29,087 nucleotides of DNA from an uncultured Eubacteriales bacterium (GCA_948762645.1 CAQBRY010000009.1:1-29087); one strand, 5' to 3'; counted from the first letter of the stretch, positions 1-8,242 are shown. Numbers and translations: made by a program. Notes: a model not told the origin generated them from the letters alone.

Positions 1-24
1 CTTCTTTTCTTCTATTTCTATCAT
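1..24 (-). CDS. N-terminal fragment of a leftward gene cut by the window edge
   Basis: On the minus strand an AAGGAGGG ribosome binding site (27-34) lies just before an ATG at 24, and eight codons (MIEIEEKK) run off the left edge without a stop. The Shine-Dalgarno match is very strong but the spacing is tight (about 3 bases). The product cannot be identified from eight residues. The 200-base region upstream is AT-rich and would hold its promoter. Confidence 0.45.
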
Positions 25-233
25 TTCCCTCCTTATTTTCCTTTTCCTTCTTTACTTGCTCCTTAAAAATAATTTCAAAAAAATCCCTTCTTAACGCTTA
101 ATCCTTTTTACTTATACCTCATATTTCCACTTCTTATCACTCTATATCACAGTCTTAATCTTTATAAAATGCTAATTATTTTCTATACTTCCTTCACATA
201 TAAACTTTCTATTCTCACTCAATTATAAACTAT

Positions 234-270
234 CAGGTCGACTATTTACATTTTAGTCGACCTGTTTTTT
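234..270 (+). terminator. Rho-independent terminator-like hairpin
   Basis: A perfect 10-bp stem (CAGGTCGACT at 234-243 with AGTCGACCTG at 255-264) and an 11-base loop are followed by six T on the plus strand. No plus-strand gene is visible upstream in the window, so it may terminate a lost gene or be a relic. On the minus strand it has no T-run. Confidence 0.7.
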
Positions 271-299
271 CACATTTTTATTACCTATTTTCTTTCTAA

Positions 300-635
300 C
301 ATCTTATCATAATTCCCTTCATCACACCTTATCATGAAAATATTTGTAATGCACAAGTAATAATATCTCAGATACAAGAATTATTTAACATTATAAACCT
401 TAATTCAAAATGTGTCTCCTGGTCAACAAGATCAGCAGCTCTCGAAGCAATGCATACACATTTTCATACAGAATCTATAATGTCTGGTACAGACTTTAGC
501 TCCGGAGAAGTAGGAGCGGACGATATGGTAGCATACTTAAAGGTCAAATATCAAAATAGTTATTCCTTAATGATCTTTATTCAAAGTCTAGCAAATCGTA
601 TGGAAATATTTGAATCTGTTATCTATTATACTTAA
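300..635 (+). pseudogene. open-frame fragment without a start, probable gene relic
   Basis: The frame is open from 300 (after TAA at 297) to TAA at 633-635, about 111 codons. The first ATG is only at 450, and no ribosome binding site precedes it. The codons before 450 read plausibly as protein (for example SKCVSWSTRSAALEA), which suggests the coding region once extended further upstream. I do not recognise the family. It overlaps the next decayed gene in a different frame. Both may be debris of one locus of secreted or surface proteins. Confidence 0.4.
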
Positions 636-1608
636 TTTTAAAAATAAAAAAGAAACTAATATCAAATATAAAAAAATACTCGCACTAACTTTATCATCAT
701 TAACTTTATTTTCATTATCTGGGCCAATAGGGTGTAACTTAAATGTAAAATCCACTAAAGCCTTATCAGACACACAATTTGAAAATGTTAAACCTATTAG
801 AAGTCCAAGTGATATATTACAGTTTCATAAACAAGTAGAAAAATTCGTAAAAAAACTTAGAAAAAATTCTAATGGCTCTCTCTCAAACATAATTACAATT
901 AAACATATGAAGATAATAGAGGAAAGATTACATACAGTAATTTCGGGCGTCCAGTCTACCATAAGATCAAACGATAACTCAAGGCTCTGAGCAGGAGTGC
1001 CTAATTACTTTCAGTATTTTAGTACAGAACACCTCGATGATACTTCAGAAGACATTACAGAAGAAAGTCAGGCTATGCAACTTAGAGATACTGACCCAGA
1101 AGTATACCGTAAAGTTTGTATTGAAGTAAAAGAAATAGCTAACAAACTATTTTATCCCGAAGGAGGAATTGCTAAAACATTAGGAGATTCTCACCAATAT
1201 TGTGAGAAAATCAAACCTCAAAGAACAAGATTTGGCTTTTCTATAAGTAAACCTGACTTTAGATTTTTAAATGGTAAAAATCCAATATATTCCAAGAATT
1301 CTTTACAAAAAATAAAAAATTTACTTAAACATCTAAAAATACATAGTGCTGATGTCTTAATTGCCACGGCTGAAAAAGAAGTTAATATGTATATATATGT
1401 ATTTATATCAAATATGTACAAAGCCATGGCAAATAGCGATCCGGCTGACATCCTCAGAAGTGCTGTCACTTATTGTAACTTATTTATTCACCCGACAGAT
1501 TCAGTTTCCATAAAAGGCCGTGAAGACGTAGTATCAGTAAGAGAATTTGCAGCACGTATACTTTATAAAGCCCTTGTTGACAGGGCCGATCTAGGAATAA
1601 ACGAATAA
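610..1608 (+). pseudogene. signal-peptide protein interrupted by an in-frame TGA, unknown family
   Basis: One reading frame runs from TTG 610 to TAA 1606-1608 and is broken once by TGA at 988-990. Upstream, about 126 residues begin with a basic stretch and a hydrophobic signal-like core (KKILALTLSSLTLFSLSG), then a Cys. Downstream, about 206 more codons follow, with helical, soluble character near the end. The TTG start has only a poor ribosome binding site and no ATG occurs in the signal region, so the true start is probably lost as well. TGA is an ordinary stop elsewhere here (ATGA overlaps in the ABC operon), so this looks like a nonsense mutation. The GTG at 997 could start a separate 203-residue product, but GCAGGA directly against it is too close to be a good ribosome binding site. 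No family recognised. Confidence 0.5.
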
Positions 1609-1636
1609 AACTATATCATATCTTTCATAAAGAAAT

Positions 1637-1663
1637 AAAAGGCTTTTAAAAGCCTTTTATTTT
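1637..1663. terminator. bidirectional Rho-independent terminator
   Basis: AAAAGGCTTTT/AAAAGCCTTTT (1637-1658) is a near-continuous palindrome with T-rich flank on the plus side and an A-run on the other. It sits between two convergent coding regions (the decayed gene ending 1608 and the collagen gene ending 1672). Confidence 0.8.
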
Positions 1664-1671
1664 TCAATTTT

Positions 1672-2730
1672 TTAAATTATATCAAGTCCTGCACTTGCAT
1701 ATCCTGCAACTGTATTTACCAGAGAAAGTCCTGATGCTGTTGCTGTAAATACTACTAAAACTCTCGTACCTTGTGTTAATGATATTCCCAAATTGGATGC
1801 ATTTACGGTACTTATATTACCTACTGATATTGCTCCTGTCAAAGCAGGGGACAAGGTTCTTGAAACTACAGATGTAAATGTATTATTCGGAGTCGGCGAA
1901 GTATAAACATCAACATGTATACTGATCGTCGAACCCACCAACGACAAAGCAGCAGTAGTTGAGAAAAATGCAGTTATACCGTTAAGTGTTCCGTTTCGAG
2001 GCATAGAATATGCAAAGTTGGTTACTGTACCTGCAGGGTTCGTAAGGTTTATAGTTCCGCCTACTACTGATATTCCCGGGGCTGAACTACCAAAACCTAT
2101 AAATGCCGGCGTACCTATTAATCCTCCTGCAATTGTTGTTAAACTAACCGGCCCTCCGGAGGCAAATGGAATTATAGTTCTGGATCCATCTTCTCCTGTT
2201 GGACCCGTTGGACCTGTCGGACCTGTGGCTCCAGATAATCCCGTAGCACCTGTTGGACCCGTTGGACCTGTCGGACCTATGTCTCCAGCTAATCCTGTAG
2301 CACCTGTTGGACCCGTTGGACCTGTCGGACCTGTGGCTCCAGCTAATCCTGTAGCACCTGTTGCTCCGGTTGGTCCCTGTGTACCTTGCGGTCCTTGTGG
2401 GCCTACTACACCTTGGATACCAGTTGGACCTGTGGCTCCTGTTGCTCCGTCGATTCCGGTTGGTCCAGTCGGACCTGTGGGGCCTACCAGTCCTGTGGCA
2501 CCTGTTACTCCTGTGGGTCCTACTGGACCTGTGGCACCGGTTACACCTGTGGCACCGGTTGGTCCGTAGCAGGGTCCTGTGGCACCTGTTGCACCTGTCG
2601 GGCCTGTCGGACCTGTGGCTCCCTGCGGTCCACGACAACAATTACAGCATTCATTATTACAAGAATTTTGTCTATTACAATTACCATCATTATTCGAACA
2701 AGAGTTTCCCCTATATATAACCATTTTCAT
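1672..2730 (-). CDS. bclA: BclA-like collagen-repeat exosporium glycoprotein
   Basis: This is a 352-residue spore-surface protein. Residues 1-33 are Cys/Asn-rich (seven Cys, including CNECCNCC). Residues 34-180 are collagen-like Gly-X-Y repeats dominated by GPTGPTGATG. Residues 181-352 form a C-terminal domain opening TIIPFASGGP, of the type that ends clostridial BclA proteins and trimerises as a jelly roll in the family. Thr in the repeats is the usual glycosylation site in this family. A sigma-K-like promoter lies upstream and a glycosyltransferase gene lies upstream on the same strand, which fits mother-cell expression and glycosylation on the spore coat. The start at 2730 has AAAGGA before it; a second ATG two codons later is possible. 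Repeat-rich DNA makes length variation between strains likely. Confidence 0.88.
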   Translation of the reverse strand: MKMVIYRGNSCSNNDGNCNRQNSCNNECCNCCRGPQGATGPTGPTGATGATGPCYGPTGATGVTGATGPVGPTGVTGATGLVGPTGPTGPTGIDGATGATGPTGIQGVVGPQGPQGTQGPTGATGATGLAGATGPTGPTGPTGATGLAGDIGPTGPTGPTGATGLSGATGPTGPTGPTGEDGSRTIIPFASGGPVSLTTIAGGLIGTPAFIGFGSSAPGISVVGGTINLTNPAGTVTNFAYSMPRNGTLNGITAFFSTTAALSLVGSTISIHVDVYTSPTPNNTFTSVVSRTLSPALTGAISVGNISTVNASNLGISLTQGTRVLVVFTATASGLSLVNTVAGYASAGLDII

Positions 2731-2784
2731 TTCATTTCCTTTCTACTTAATACTTGAGGATAATATATAAGCTACCTCTTATAT

Positions 2785-2812
2785 TATTTTATGGTCTAAC
2801 ATAATTAATTGT
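2785..2812 (-). promoter_or_regulatory. sigma-K-like promoter of the collagen gene
   Basis: Minus strand: -10 CATAAAATA (2793-2785) fits CATAnnnTA and ACA (2812-2810) lies 16 bases upstream, as for sigma-K promoters. The position 55-60 bases before the start codon and the exosporium product support it. Short motifs in AT-rich DNA can arise by chance. Confidence 0.5.
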
Positions 2813-2848
2813 GTTATAATATCAGTAATTGGCAACGCTTATAATGCT

Positions 2849-3919
2849 TTAATTTATGTGATCAAAAAACTCCTTATTCCTTTTATATGAAGAATCATTA
2901 GGTTTATATTTTCCTGCCAGATTGTTATAATCTATGGCTTTATTAATTTGTCCGAGACGATACCAACAAACGCTTAACTGTATATAGGGTATGTAATTGT
3001 AACAGTCTTCTATCACAAATCCTCCTGATTTATCATTCCTCCTGCACAAAAGGGCTGTCTCATACCAAAATATCGCTTGTATTATCATATTTTTGTCAAA
3101 AAAGTGTTTACCTATATCACAACAGATCTCAGCTCTTGGGCTATCATATTCAAAACTCCTTAAAAGAAATCTAAGTGCAAACTTTTCATCTCCATCCCCG
3201 TAATGGCAATATGACAAAATTTTACATGCGTCTATATTATTCTCGATCCATCCATTTCCTTCTTCCAAAAAAACGTTTAGCACTTTAATAGCTTCTTTAT
3301 ACCTTTTATGATAATAAAGTTCTCTTCCATAATAAAATTGTTCTCTGGCATTTAAAATTACATTCCCGGCAATCATACTTTCAAATATTTTTAAATTCCT
3401 ATCCGGATCACCCGGACCTATCTTCTTATGACTTACGGCAAAATCAGAATATATAATCTTTCCTGACGGACATATTGCCTCATGAACTCTTCCCGACCAC
3501 AAAAAATTGCTGCTCCTTTTTATTATCCTTTCCCTGTAATATGAAAAAATAGGATTTCCCTGATCGTCAAACGCAGTATTATATTTGCACATTATAATAT
3601 CTGTATCTAAAGATACAGTGCTCTTCAGATCTAAAAGTATCTCCTGATTTTCCTTGGTTACAATGTCATCTGCATCTAACCACATGCAATAATCTTTATT
3701 TGCTTTCGAAAATGAAAAATTTCGGGCTAACGAAAAATCGTCAGTCCACTTAAAGTCATATATAGACTTCGTATAATTTAAACATATTTCTTTCGTCTTA
3801 TCCGTACTCCCCGTATCTACGATTATTATTTCATCTACTATATCCTTAACACATTCTAAACATCTTGCTATAACTTTTTCTTCGTCTTTAATAATCATAC
3901 ATAAACTAACAGTAATCAT
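2849..3919 (-). CDS. family 2 glycosyltransferase, candidate spore glycoprotein glycosyltransferase
   Basis: This is a 356-residue GT2 enzyme (GT-A fold), expected to transfer a nucleotide-sugar residue to an acceptor in the cytoplasm. The N-terminus has the family opening ITVSLCMIIKDEE, then EIIIVDTGSTDKT and the DxD-type metal motif in MWLDADD near residue 80. Residues from about 190 to 350 look like TPR helices (repeated Y..R..Y..A/Y..G patterns), a layout seen in GT2 enzymes that modify proteins. In Clostridioides difficile a GT2 gene (sgtA) neighbours bclA3 and glycosylates BclA3. The present pair has the same two families side by side, here with the glycosyltransferase upstream. The specific substrate is inferred from this context. 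Confidence 0.8.
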   Translation of the reverse strand: MITVSLCMIIKDEEKVIARCLECVKDIVDEIIIVDTGSTDKTKEICLNYTKSIYDFKWTDDFSLARNFSFSKANKDYCMWLDADDIVTKENQEILLDLKSTVSLDTDIIMCKYNTAFDDQGNPIFSYYRERIIKRSSNFLWSGRVHEAICPSGKIIYSDFAVSHKKIGPGDPDRNLKIFESMIAGNVILNAREQFYYGRELYYHKRYKEAIKVLNVFLEEGNGWIENNIDACKILSYCHYGDGDEKFALRFLLRSFEYDSPRAEICCDIGKHFFDKNMIIQAIFWYETALLCRRNDKSGGFVIEDCYNYIPYIQLSVCWYRLGQINKAIDYNNLAGKYKPNDSSYKRNKEFFDHIN

Positions 3920-4038
3920 AAAGCTTCTCCAAAATTAAAGAGATTTTATAGTATACTATTTTCATTTATAAAATTTTGACACCATAATTCTAAATATTCA
4001 ATCTAAATCGTCTAATTTCAATATACCTAAAAATTTAA

Positions 4039-4338
4039 CTTTTCAACATAACTATTCTCACATCAAATTGTTTCGTTACAAGACACGCAACAATACTTAC
4101 AAACAATCCTCACAAAACAGAAAAATGGCAGCCCGGCAATATAGTTATTTTCAACAACAATCATATAGCTATTATCTCTGACAAACGAAACAAACTAGGA
4201 TTAGCATATATAATACATCATTACAGTCCGCATCAAAGAAGTCTCGAGGAAAATGCACTTACAAACTCTAAAATTACCGGTCATTACAGATTCGACGCAA
4301 ATTTTATAGATAAAAAAATATTGGTAAAGTGGGAATAA
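4039..4338 (+). pseudogene. C-terminal remnant of a DUF1287 protein
   Basis: A frame without any start codon is open from 4039 to TAA at 4336-4338 (99 codons). It reads ...TRHATILTNN...EKWQPGNIVIF, then HIAIISDKRNKLGLAYIIHH and KITGHYRFD. This matches the conserved end of DUF1287 proteins as I know them: a ...RHA..LT... stretch, WQPGDIVxF, HIxIxSDKRN.xGxPYxIH and ITGHxRF. The first two thirds of the family (about 120 residues) are missing, and a stop at 4036-4038 precedes the fragment. It fills most of the 500-base gap between 3919 and 4417; the rest of that gap is featureless AT-rich DNA. DUF1287 has a cell-wall amidase-like character, but its activity is not established. Confidence 0.75.
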
Positions 4339-4416
4339 GTTTAGTATTTCAATAAAATTCTAAAACTTTAACTTTTGGGTAAAAATTATTTGCAAAATTT
4401 ACACAAATAAACTAAG

Positions 4417-5169
4417 TTAAAATCCAAAATCATCCTGCAGCTTAGAAAAATTTACAGACTTCCTTTTTTCTCCCTCCAGATCAAGTATAATTTCTCCATG
4501 TCTTAACATGATGGTTCTACTTCCAAATTTTAAAGCGTCTTCAATATTATGCGTAATCATTAAAGTTACCATTTGAGTATTTTTGGTGATTTTTTCAGTT
4601 AAATCTAAAATATTGTTCCTAGACTTCGGATCAAGTGCCGCAGTATGTTCATCTAAAAGAAGTATTTTTGGCCTTACAATCGTTGCCATTAGAAGAGTAA
4701 TAGACTGTCTTTGCCCTCCGGAGAGTAGTCCGACCTTAGTCTTTATACGATCTTCAAGCCCCAAACCAAGCTTTGAAAGTTCTTCTTTAAAAAAATTTAA
4801 GTTTTGCTTGGATGTTCCGAAGATTAGACCCCTCTTTGAACCTCTTAGCATCGCAAGAGACAAATTTTCTTCTATCGTCAAATTTGGAGCTGTACCTTTT
4901 AAAGGATCTTGAAAAACCCGTCCGATGATCCTTGCCCGTTTATGTTCGACAAGACTCGTAACATCTCTACTATCTACAAAAATTCTACCTGTATCCGGAA
5001 ACATCGAACCCGATATTAAATTCATCAGAGTCGATTTTCCCGCACCATTTCCTCCAATAATCGTAATAAATTCGTCTTTTTTCACACTTAAATTTAAATT
5101 CTTAAAAATAACTTTTTCGTCAGGACGATTTTTATGAAAAATTTTACTTACGTTTTCAATTCTTAACAT
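4417..5169 (-). CDS. ABC transporter ATP-binding protein (TrpZ-type)
   Basis: A 250-residue nucleotide-binding subunit that drives uptake with the permease and lipoproteins encoded upstream. It has Walker A GGNGAGKST, signature LSGGQRQS, Walker B ILLLDEHTA and the switch His in MITHN. I chose the ATG at 5169 because GAGGGG lies nine bases before it; a TTG two codons earlier has no ribosome binding site. The start overlaps the permease end by 14 bases, so translation is likely coupled. It is the last gene of a four-gene operon. The combination with PF04392 binding proteins and a LivH-like permease is that of streptococcal TrpXYZ (tryptophan uptake). The aromatic leader upstream supports a Trp/Tyr substrate. 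Confidence 0.85.
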   Translation of the reverse strand: MLRIENVSKIFHKNRPDEKVIFKNLNLSVKKDEFITIIGGNGAGKSTLMNLISGSMFPDTGRIFVDSRDVTSLVEHKRARIIGRVFQDPLKGTAPNLTIEENLSLAMLRGSKRGLIFGTSKQNLNFFKEELSKLGLGLEDRIKTKVGLLSGGQRQSITLLMATIVRPKILLLDEHTAALDPKSRNNILDLTEKITKNTQMVTLMITHNIEDALKFGSRTIMLRHGEIILDLEGEKRKSVNFSKLQDDFGF

Positions 5170-6028
5170 TTTCAATACCCCTCTTGATAAATTTTTTTAT
5201 ATTTGTAAGCGACAGTAAAGTTGCAGCCACAACTGCCGTAAAAAGTTTTAAATCACTTGGGTTCATTCCCAAACTCAAAACAAAGAAAATTATAAGCCTA
5301 TAACAAATCGATCCAAAAACAACCGCTATAAGTTTTAACAAAAATGAACTCTTCCTAATTGTCGCTTCTCCAATTACAATTGAAGCAAGTGCAATAACAA
5401 TTGTTCCCATACCCATATTGACGTCGGCATATCCATTGCCTTGTGCAATCAGTGCCCCTGAAACAGCACACATCGCATTACTTATCATTAGTGCTAAAAT
5501 TTTTTTATAATCTGTGTTTGCTCCTTGTGCACGCATCATTTGTTCATTGTCGCCTGTCGCACGTATTGCAAGTCCCAGACGCGTTTTGAAAAATATATTT
5601 AAAATTACTAAAATTATTGTGCAAATAGTAAATCCAACCATAAAGTTTGAAATCTGCGTATCACCAAAGATCTTAAAAATTGTCTGTTTCCCGAGCAAAG
5701 ACAGATTCGCTTTACCCATAATCCTAATATTTACCGAATATAATGCTATCATTGTCAAAATACCGGCAAGTATCGCTTGAATTTTAAGCTTTGTGTGTAA
5801 AAATCCTGTTGCCAGACCTGCCAATGATCCAACCAATCCGGCAATTACAATACTTAAAACAGGGTCAAATCCTTTAATTATCAATACCGCACAAATACTT
5901 GCTCCCAGCGTCAAACTGCCTTCTGCAGTCATATCCGCAAAATTTAAAATCCTAAATGTAACGTATAATCCAAGAGCCAAAATTGCATAAATTAGTCCTT
6001 GCGAGAATGTCGATATTAAAATATTCAT
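5156..6028 (-). CDS. ABC transporter permease (TrpY-type, LivH-like)
   Basis: A 290-residue inner-membrane protein with about eight hydrophobic helices, belonging to the branched-chain-type permease family (BPD_transp_2). Near residues 30-45 it has the conserved FRILNFADMTAEGSLTLGA segment, and in the middle RLGLAIRATGDNEQMMRAQG, the cytoplasmic loop that couples to the ATPase. It overlaps the upstream lipoprotein gene by ATGA. Together with the ATPase and two binding proteins it forms one importer. Confidence 0.87.
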   Translation of the reverse strand: MNILISTFSQGLIYAILALGLYVTFRILNFADMTAEGSLTLGASICAVLIIKGFDPVLSIVIAGLVGSLAGLATGFLHTKLKIQAILAGILTMIALYSVNIRIMGKANLSLLGKQTIFKIFGDTQISNFMVGFTICTIILVILNIFFKTRLGLAIRATGDNEQMMRAQGANTDYKKILALMISNAMCAVSGALIAQGNGYADVNMGMGTIVIALASIVIGEATIRKSSFLLKLIAVVFGSICYRLIIFFVLSLGMNPSDLKLFTAVVAATLLSLTNIKKFIKRGIENVKN

Positions 6029-6984
6029 TGTAAATCTCCTTTAATTTCTTTTGGGACCGTTATACCCAATTTGTTTATTATTTCATCATTTAAAATTAAA
6101 TTTGCATCTTTTAAATATTTGACCTGCATATTTTGAGGAATATTCTTTCCTTCTAAAATTTCAAAAGCTTGATGAGCCGCCATTTTTCCAAGTTCATAAT
6201 AATTAAAGCCATATGCCGCAGCGGCTCCTTTTGAGGCCATAATATCTTCGGCACAAACCACAAATTTTTTATTATTTAAAAATGCATGTGAAATTTGCGG
6301 CATTGATGAAGCCGTAATTTTATCAATCGGAACATACAGTGCATCAACTTCTTGAGCAAGTTTTTCAGATACCTGCTGAACTTCATGTATTTGAGAAACT
6401 GTGACCGTTTTTTCCTCTAAGCCTATTTCCCGTATTTTTTCTACAGCTAACTTAGTCTGATACTGCGGACTTGTATCAATATTTGAATATAAAATTCCAA
6501 TCTTTTTAACTTCAGGATTTAACTTTGGAATTAGTTCAATAATCTTATCTATAGGTGCTAGATCTGAAACTCCTGTAACGTTCGTATTTGGTTTTTCGTG
6601 CGATTTGACAAGTCCGGCCTCTTCAAAGTTCGTAACTGCCGTGGATACAATTGGAATATCTCTTGTAGCGTTTGCTGCAGCTTGTGCACATGGAGTAGAA
6701 ATTGCTAAAATTAGATCTTTTCTATTATCAACGTACTTATCCGCAATCTGCTGACAATTTGATAAATCCCCACCCGCAATTTCAGTCTCATACTCTACAT
6801 TCTTCCCATCCTCGTAACCTAGACTTACAAGTTCATCAATAAATCCCCGGCGTGCGTTATCAAGAGATTCATGCTCTACTATCTGTATAATCCCTATTTT
6901 AAAGCGCCCATCTTTCCTGCATCCCGGAAAAACCGCTAAAAGTATTAAAAGTAATACATATGATAATTTTTTGAGAATTTTCAT
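6025..6984 (-). CDS. ABC transporter substrate-binding lipoprotein 2 (PF04392, TrpX-like)
   Basis: A 319-residue solute-binding protein. A signal peptide (LLLILLAVFPGC) ends at Cys22, the likely lipid-anchored residue. The mature part begins KIGIIQIVEHESLDNARRGF, typical of the TrpX family, and has the paired alpha/beta lobes of periplasmic binding proteins (AISTPCAQAAANATRDIPI, VTGVSDLAPIDKIIELIPKL). It starts inside the stop of the preceding binding protein (ATGA). The two proteins are clear paralogues from an internal duplication. Two receptors may widen the range of aromatic substrates. Confidence 0.87.
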   Translation of the reverse strand: MKILKKLSYVLLLILLAVFPGCRKDGRFKIGIIQIVEHESLDNARRGFIDELVSLGYEDGKNVEYETEIAGGDLSNCQQIADKYVDNRKDLILAISTPCAQAAANATRDIPIVSTAVTNFEEAGLVKSHEKPNTNVTGVSDLAPIDKIIELIPKLNPEVKKIGILYSNIDTSPQYQTKLAVEKIREIGLEEKTVTVSQIHEVQQVSEKLAQEVDALYVPIDKITASSMPQISHAFLNNKKFVVCAEDIMASKGAAAAYGFNYYELGKMAAHQAFEILEGKNIPQNMQVKYLKDANLILNDEIINKLGITVPKEIKGDLQ

Positions 6985-7904
6985 GGTGAGGTCTCCTTTA
7001 AATTTAATTTTTTAGTGACTTCTGTATTCAAGGCAAGCTTTACATTCTCCAAATACTGAATCGGCATGTTCTCCGGATAATTTTTTCCCTCTAAAATTTC
7101 AAATGCTTGATTTGCAGTTTGTTTTCCAAGTTCATAGTAATCCATCGCAAACGTCCCAACTGCACCTTTTGAAATCAAGTTGACTTCTGAACAAATTACA
7201 GGGATATTACCTTGCATAGCTGTCTTTGAAATGACCTGCATATTTGAGGCAACCATATTATCAGTCGGAGTATAAATTGCGTCTACTTTTCCAAACATTG
7301 ATTCCACTACCTGTTGAATTTCAGTCATTTGAGAAAATGTAAATATCTGAGGCGATAAGCCTATTTTTTGGGCTTCCTCAAATGCAATCTGAGCTTGATA
7401 TTTTGAATTTGCTTCACTTGATGAAAATAAAATACCGATTTTTTTAGCATTAGGTTTCAATTCCTTAACCAGATGAATTTGTTTTGAAATCGGTGCTAAA
7501 TCTGAAGTGCCTGTAATATTAGATTGTGTTAGTCCTGCTTCTTGAAAGTCCGTAATTGCCGTACCTAGGATCGGAATACTTGAAGTTATTGCCGCTAAAG
7601 ATTGTGCTGCAGGGGTAGCAATCGCCAAGATTAAATCGGCTTCTTCACTAACAAACTGATTCGCTATTAAAGTACAATTTGCTTGATCCGCTTGAGCGTT
7701 TTTATAATCAATTTTTCCACTAAATCCAAGCTCATTTAAACCATCTATAAATCCCTTTCGTGAGGCGTCTAGTGCCTCATGCTCAACATATTGAATAATT
7801 CCAATTTTTAAATCTTTTTTATCACTTTTCTTTAAACTTTGCCACATCAAAGTAAAAATTATTAAACATGAAGGCATTAGTAACCACCAAAAAATTTTTT
7901 TCAT
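6981..7904 (-). CDS. ABC transporter substrate-binding protein 1 (PF04392, TrpX-like)
   Basis: A 307-residue paralogue of the next gene: it shares GIIQYVEHEALDASRKGF, IATPAAQSLAAITSSIPI and ITGTSDLAPISKQIHLVKEL. I chose the ATG at 7904, because AGGAG lies eight bases before it and a hydrophobic signal or anchor (MKKIFWWLLMPSCLIIF) follows at once. The same frame continues upstream without a stop to an ATG at 8018 that also has a strong ribosome binding site, so a form 38 residues longer is possible (see the separate entry). It is the first gene of the importer operon, behind an attenuator. Confidence 0.87.
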   Translation of the reverse strand: MKKIFWWLLMPSCLIIFTLMWQSLKKSDKKDLKIGIIQYVEHEALDASRKGFIDGLNELGFSGKIDYKNAQADQANCTLIANQFVSEEADLILAIATPAAQSLAAITSSIPILGTAITDFQEAGLTQSNITGTSDLAPISKQIHLVKELKPNAKKIGILFSSSEANSKYQAQIAFEEAQKIGLSPQIFTFSQMTEIQQVVESMFGKVDAIYTPTDNMVASNMQVISKTAMQGNIPVICSEVNLISKGAVGTFAMDYYELGKQTANQAFEILEGKNYPENMPIQYLENVKLALNTEVTKKLNLKETSP

Positions 7905-8018
7905 ATTAATTCTCCTAAGTCTGATTTTAATAACAAATAGTAATATCTCATGTCTTAAGTAATAAGTATCGTAACCATAAACGAGTGCGTAGCTTTTGAA
8001 ATTTATTTTTAAATTCAT
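7905..8018 (-). CDS. Tyr-rich upstream ORF, in frame with the first binding protein
   Basis: A 38-codon stretch from ATG 8018 with its own GGAGG ribosome binding site (five bases away) reads in frame into the binding protein with no stop. Residues 9-23 are SYALVYGYDTYYLRH, with five Tyr in fourteen positions. It could be an N-terminal extension, or an upstream leader whose stop was lost, with the internal AGGAG-ATG at 7904 used for the mature protein. The position between a terminator and an aromatic importer makes a sensing role plausible; this is inference. Confidence 0.5.
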
Positions 8019-8035
8019 AATCTCCTCCAAAAATA

Positions 8036-8074
8036 TATAAAAAGAGCCAAAACTATTTTATAGTTCGGCTCTTT
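8036..8074 (-). terminator. second Rho-independent terminator in the importer leader
   Basis: Minus strand: AAAGAGCC ... GGCTCTTT (8074-8041), with an inner AACTAT-AAA-ATAGTT stem and a T-run following. It lies between the attenuator and the Tyr-rich ORF. It may be a second control point or a back-up stop. Confidence 0.8.
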
Positions 8075-8091
8075 AAAATCTTTTATAAATT

Positions 8092-8167
8092 AAAAAGCCA
8101 TTACTTCTGTCTATCGACATCTGTAATGGCAAATACATCTACTACAGACATCGATTATCTGTAATAG
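8092..8167 (-). promoter_or_regulatory. transcription attenuator with mutually exclusive hairpins (aromatic amino acid leader)
   Basis: Minus strand, in transcript order. Arm 1 is CTATTACAGA (8167-8158), inside the last leader codons. Arm 2 is TCTGTAGTAG (8148-8139). Arm 3 is GCCATTACAGA (8130-8120). Arm 4 is GTAATGGC (8104-8097), followed by TTTTT. Arms 1 and 2 pair over 10 bp (one G-U). Arms 2 and 3 pair over nine of ten positions (one G-U). Arms 3 and 4 form the terminator stem, with an inner TGTC/GACA helix. A ribosome stalled at the Tyr codons would cover arm 1 and allow 2:3 (antitermination). A ribosome at the leader stop would block arm 2 and allow 3:4 (termination). Confidence 0.8.
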
Positions 8168-8211
8168 CTATACCAGTTATTAAATTTTAGACTTGAAGCT
8201 ACTCTACACAT
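8155..8211 (-). CDS. Trp/Tyr leader peptide (18 residues)
   Basis: The peptide is MCRVASSLKFNNWYSYYR, with stop TAA at 8157-8155. GGAG (8223-8220) stands seven to eight bases before the ATG. The end has one Trp and three Tyr in five codons, and those codons form the 5' arm of the first hairpin of the attenuator. It belongs to the class of regulatory leader peptides whose translation speed reports charged tRNA. The importer downstream is of the TrpXYZ family, so the sensed amino acid matches the likely cargo. The peptide itself probably has no other function. Confidence 0.78.
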   Translation of the reverse strand: MCRVASSLKFNNWYSYYR

Positions 8212-8242
8212 AACTTTTCTCCAAAATTTTATTTATATTTTT

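Noticed and set aside
985..1000. Recoding of TGA 988-990 as selenocysteine or Trp
   Set aside because: TGA is a normal stop in the ABC and azlCD overlaps, Trp uses TGG, no clear selenocysteine hairpin is seen, and the residue is not at a recognised active site.
2018..2757. Several plus-strand open frames opposite the collagen repeats, rich in Pro-Val-Gly or Cys-Thr
   Set aside because: They are frame shadows of the Gly-X-Y repeat; no ribosome binding sites and no independent protein character.
6981..8030. TTG at 8030 as start of the first binding protein
   Set aside because: TTG 8030 overlaps the GGAGG site that serves ATG 8018; the signal sequence begins at ATG 7904 with its own AGGAG.
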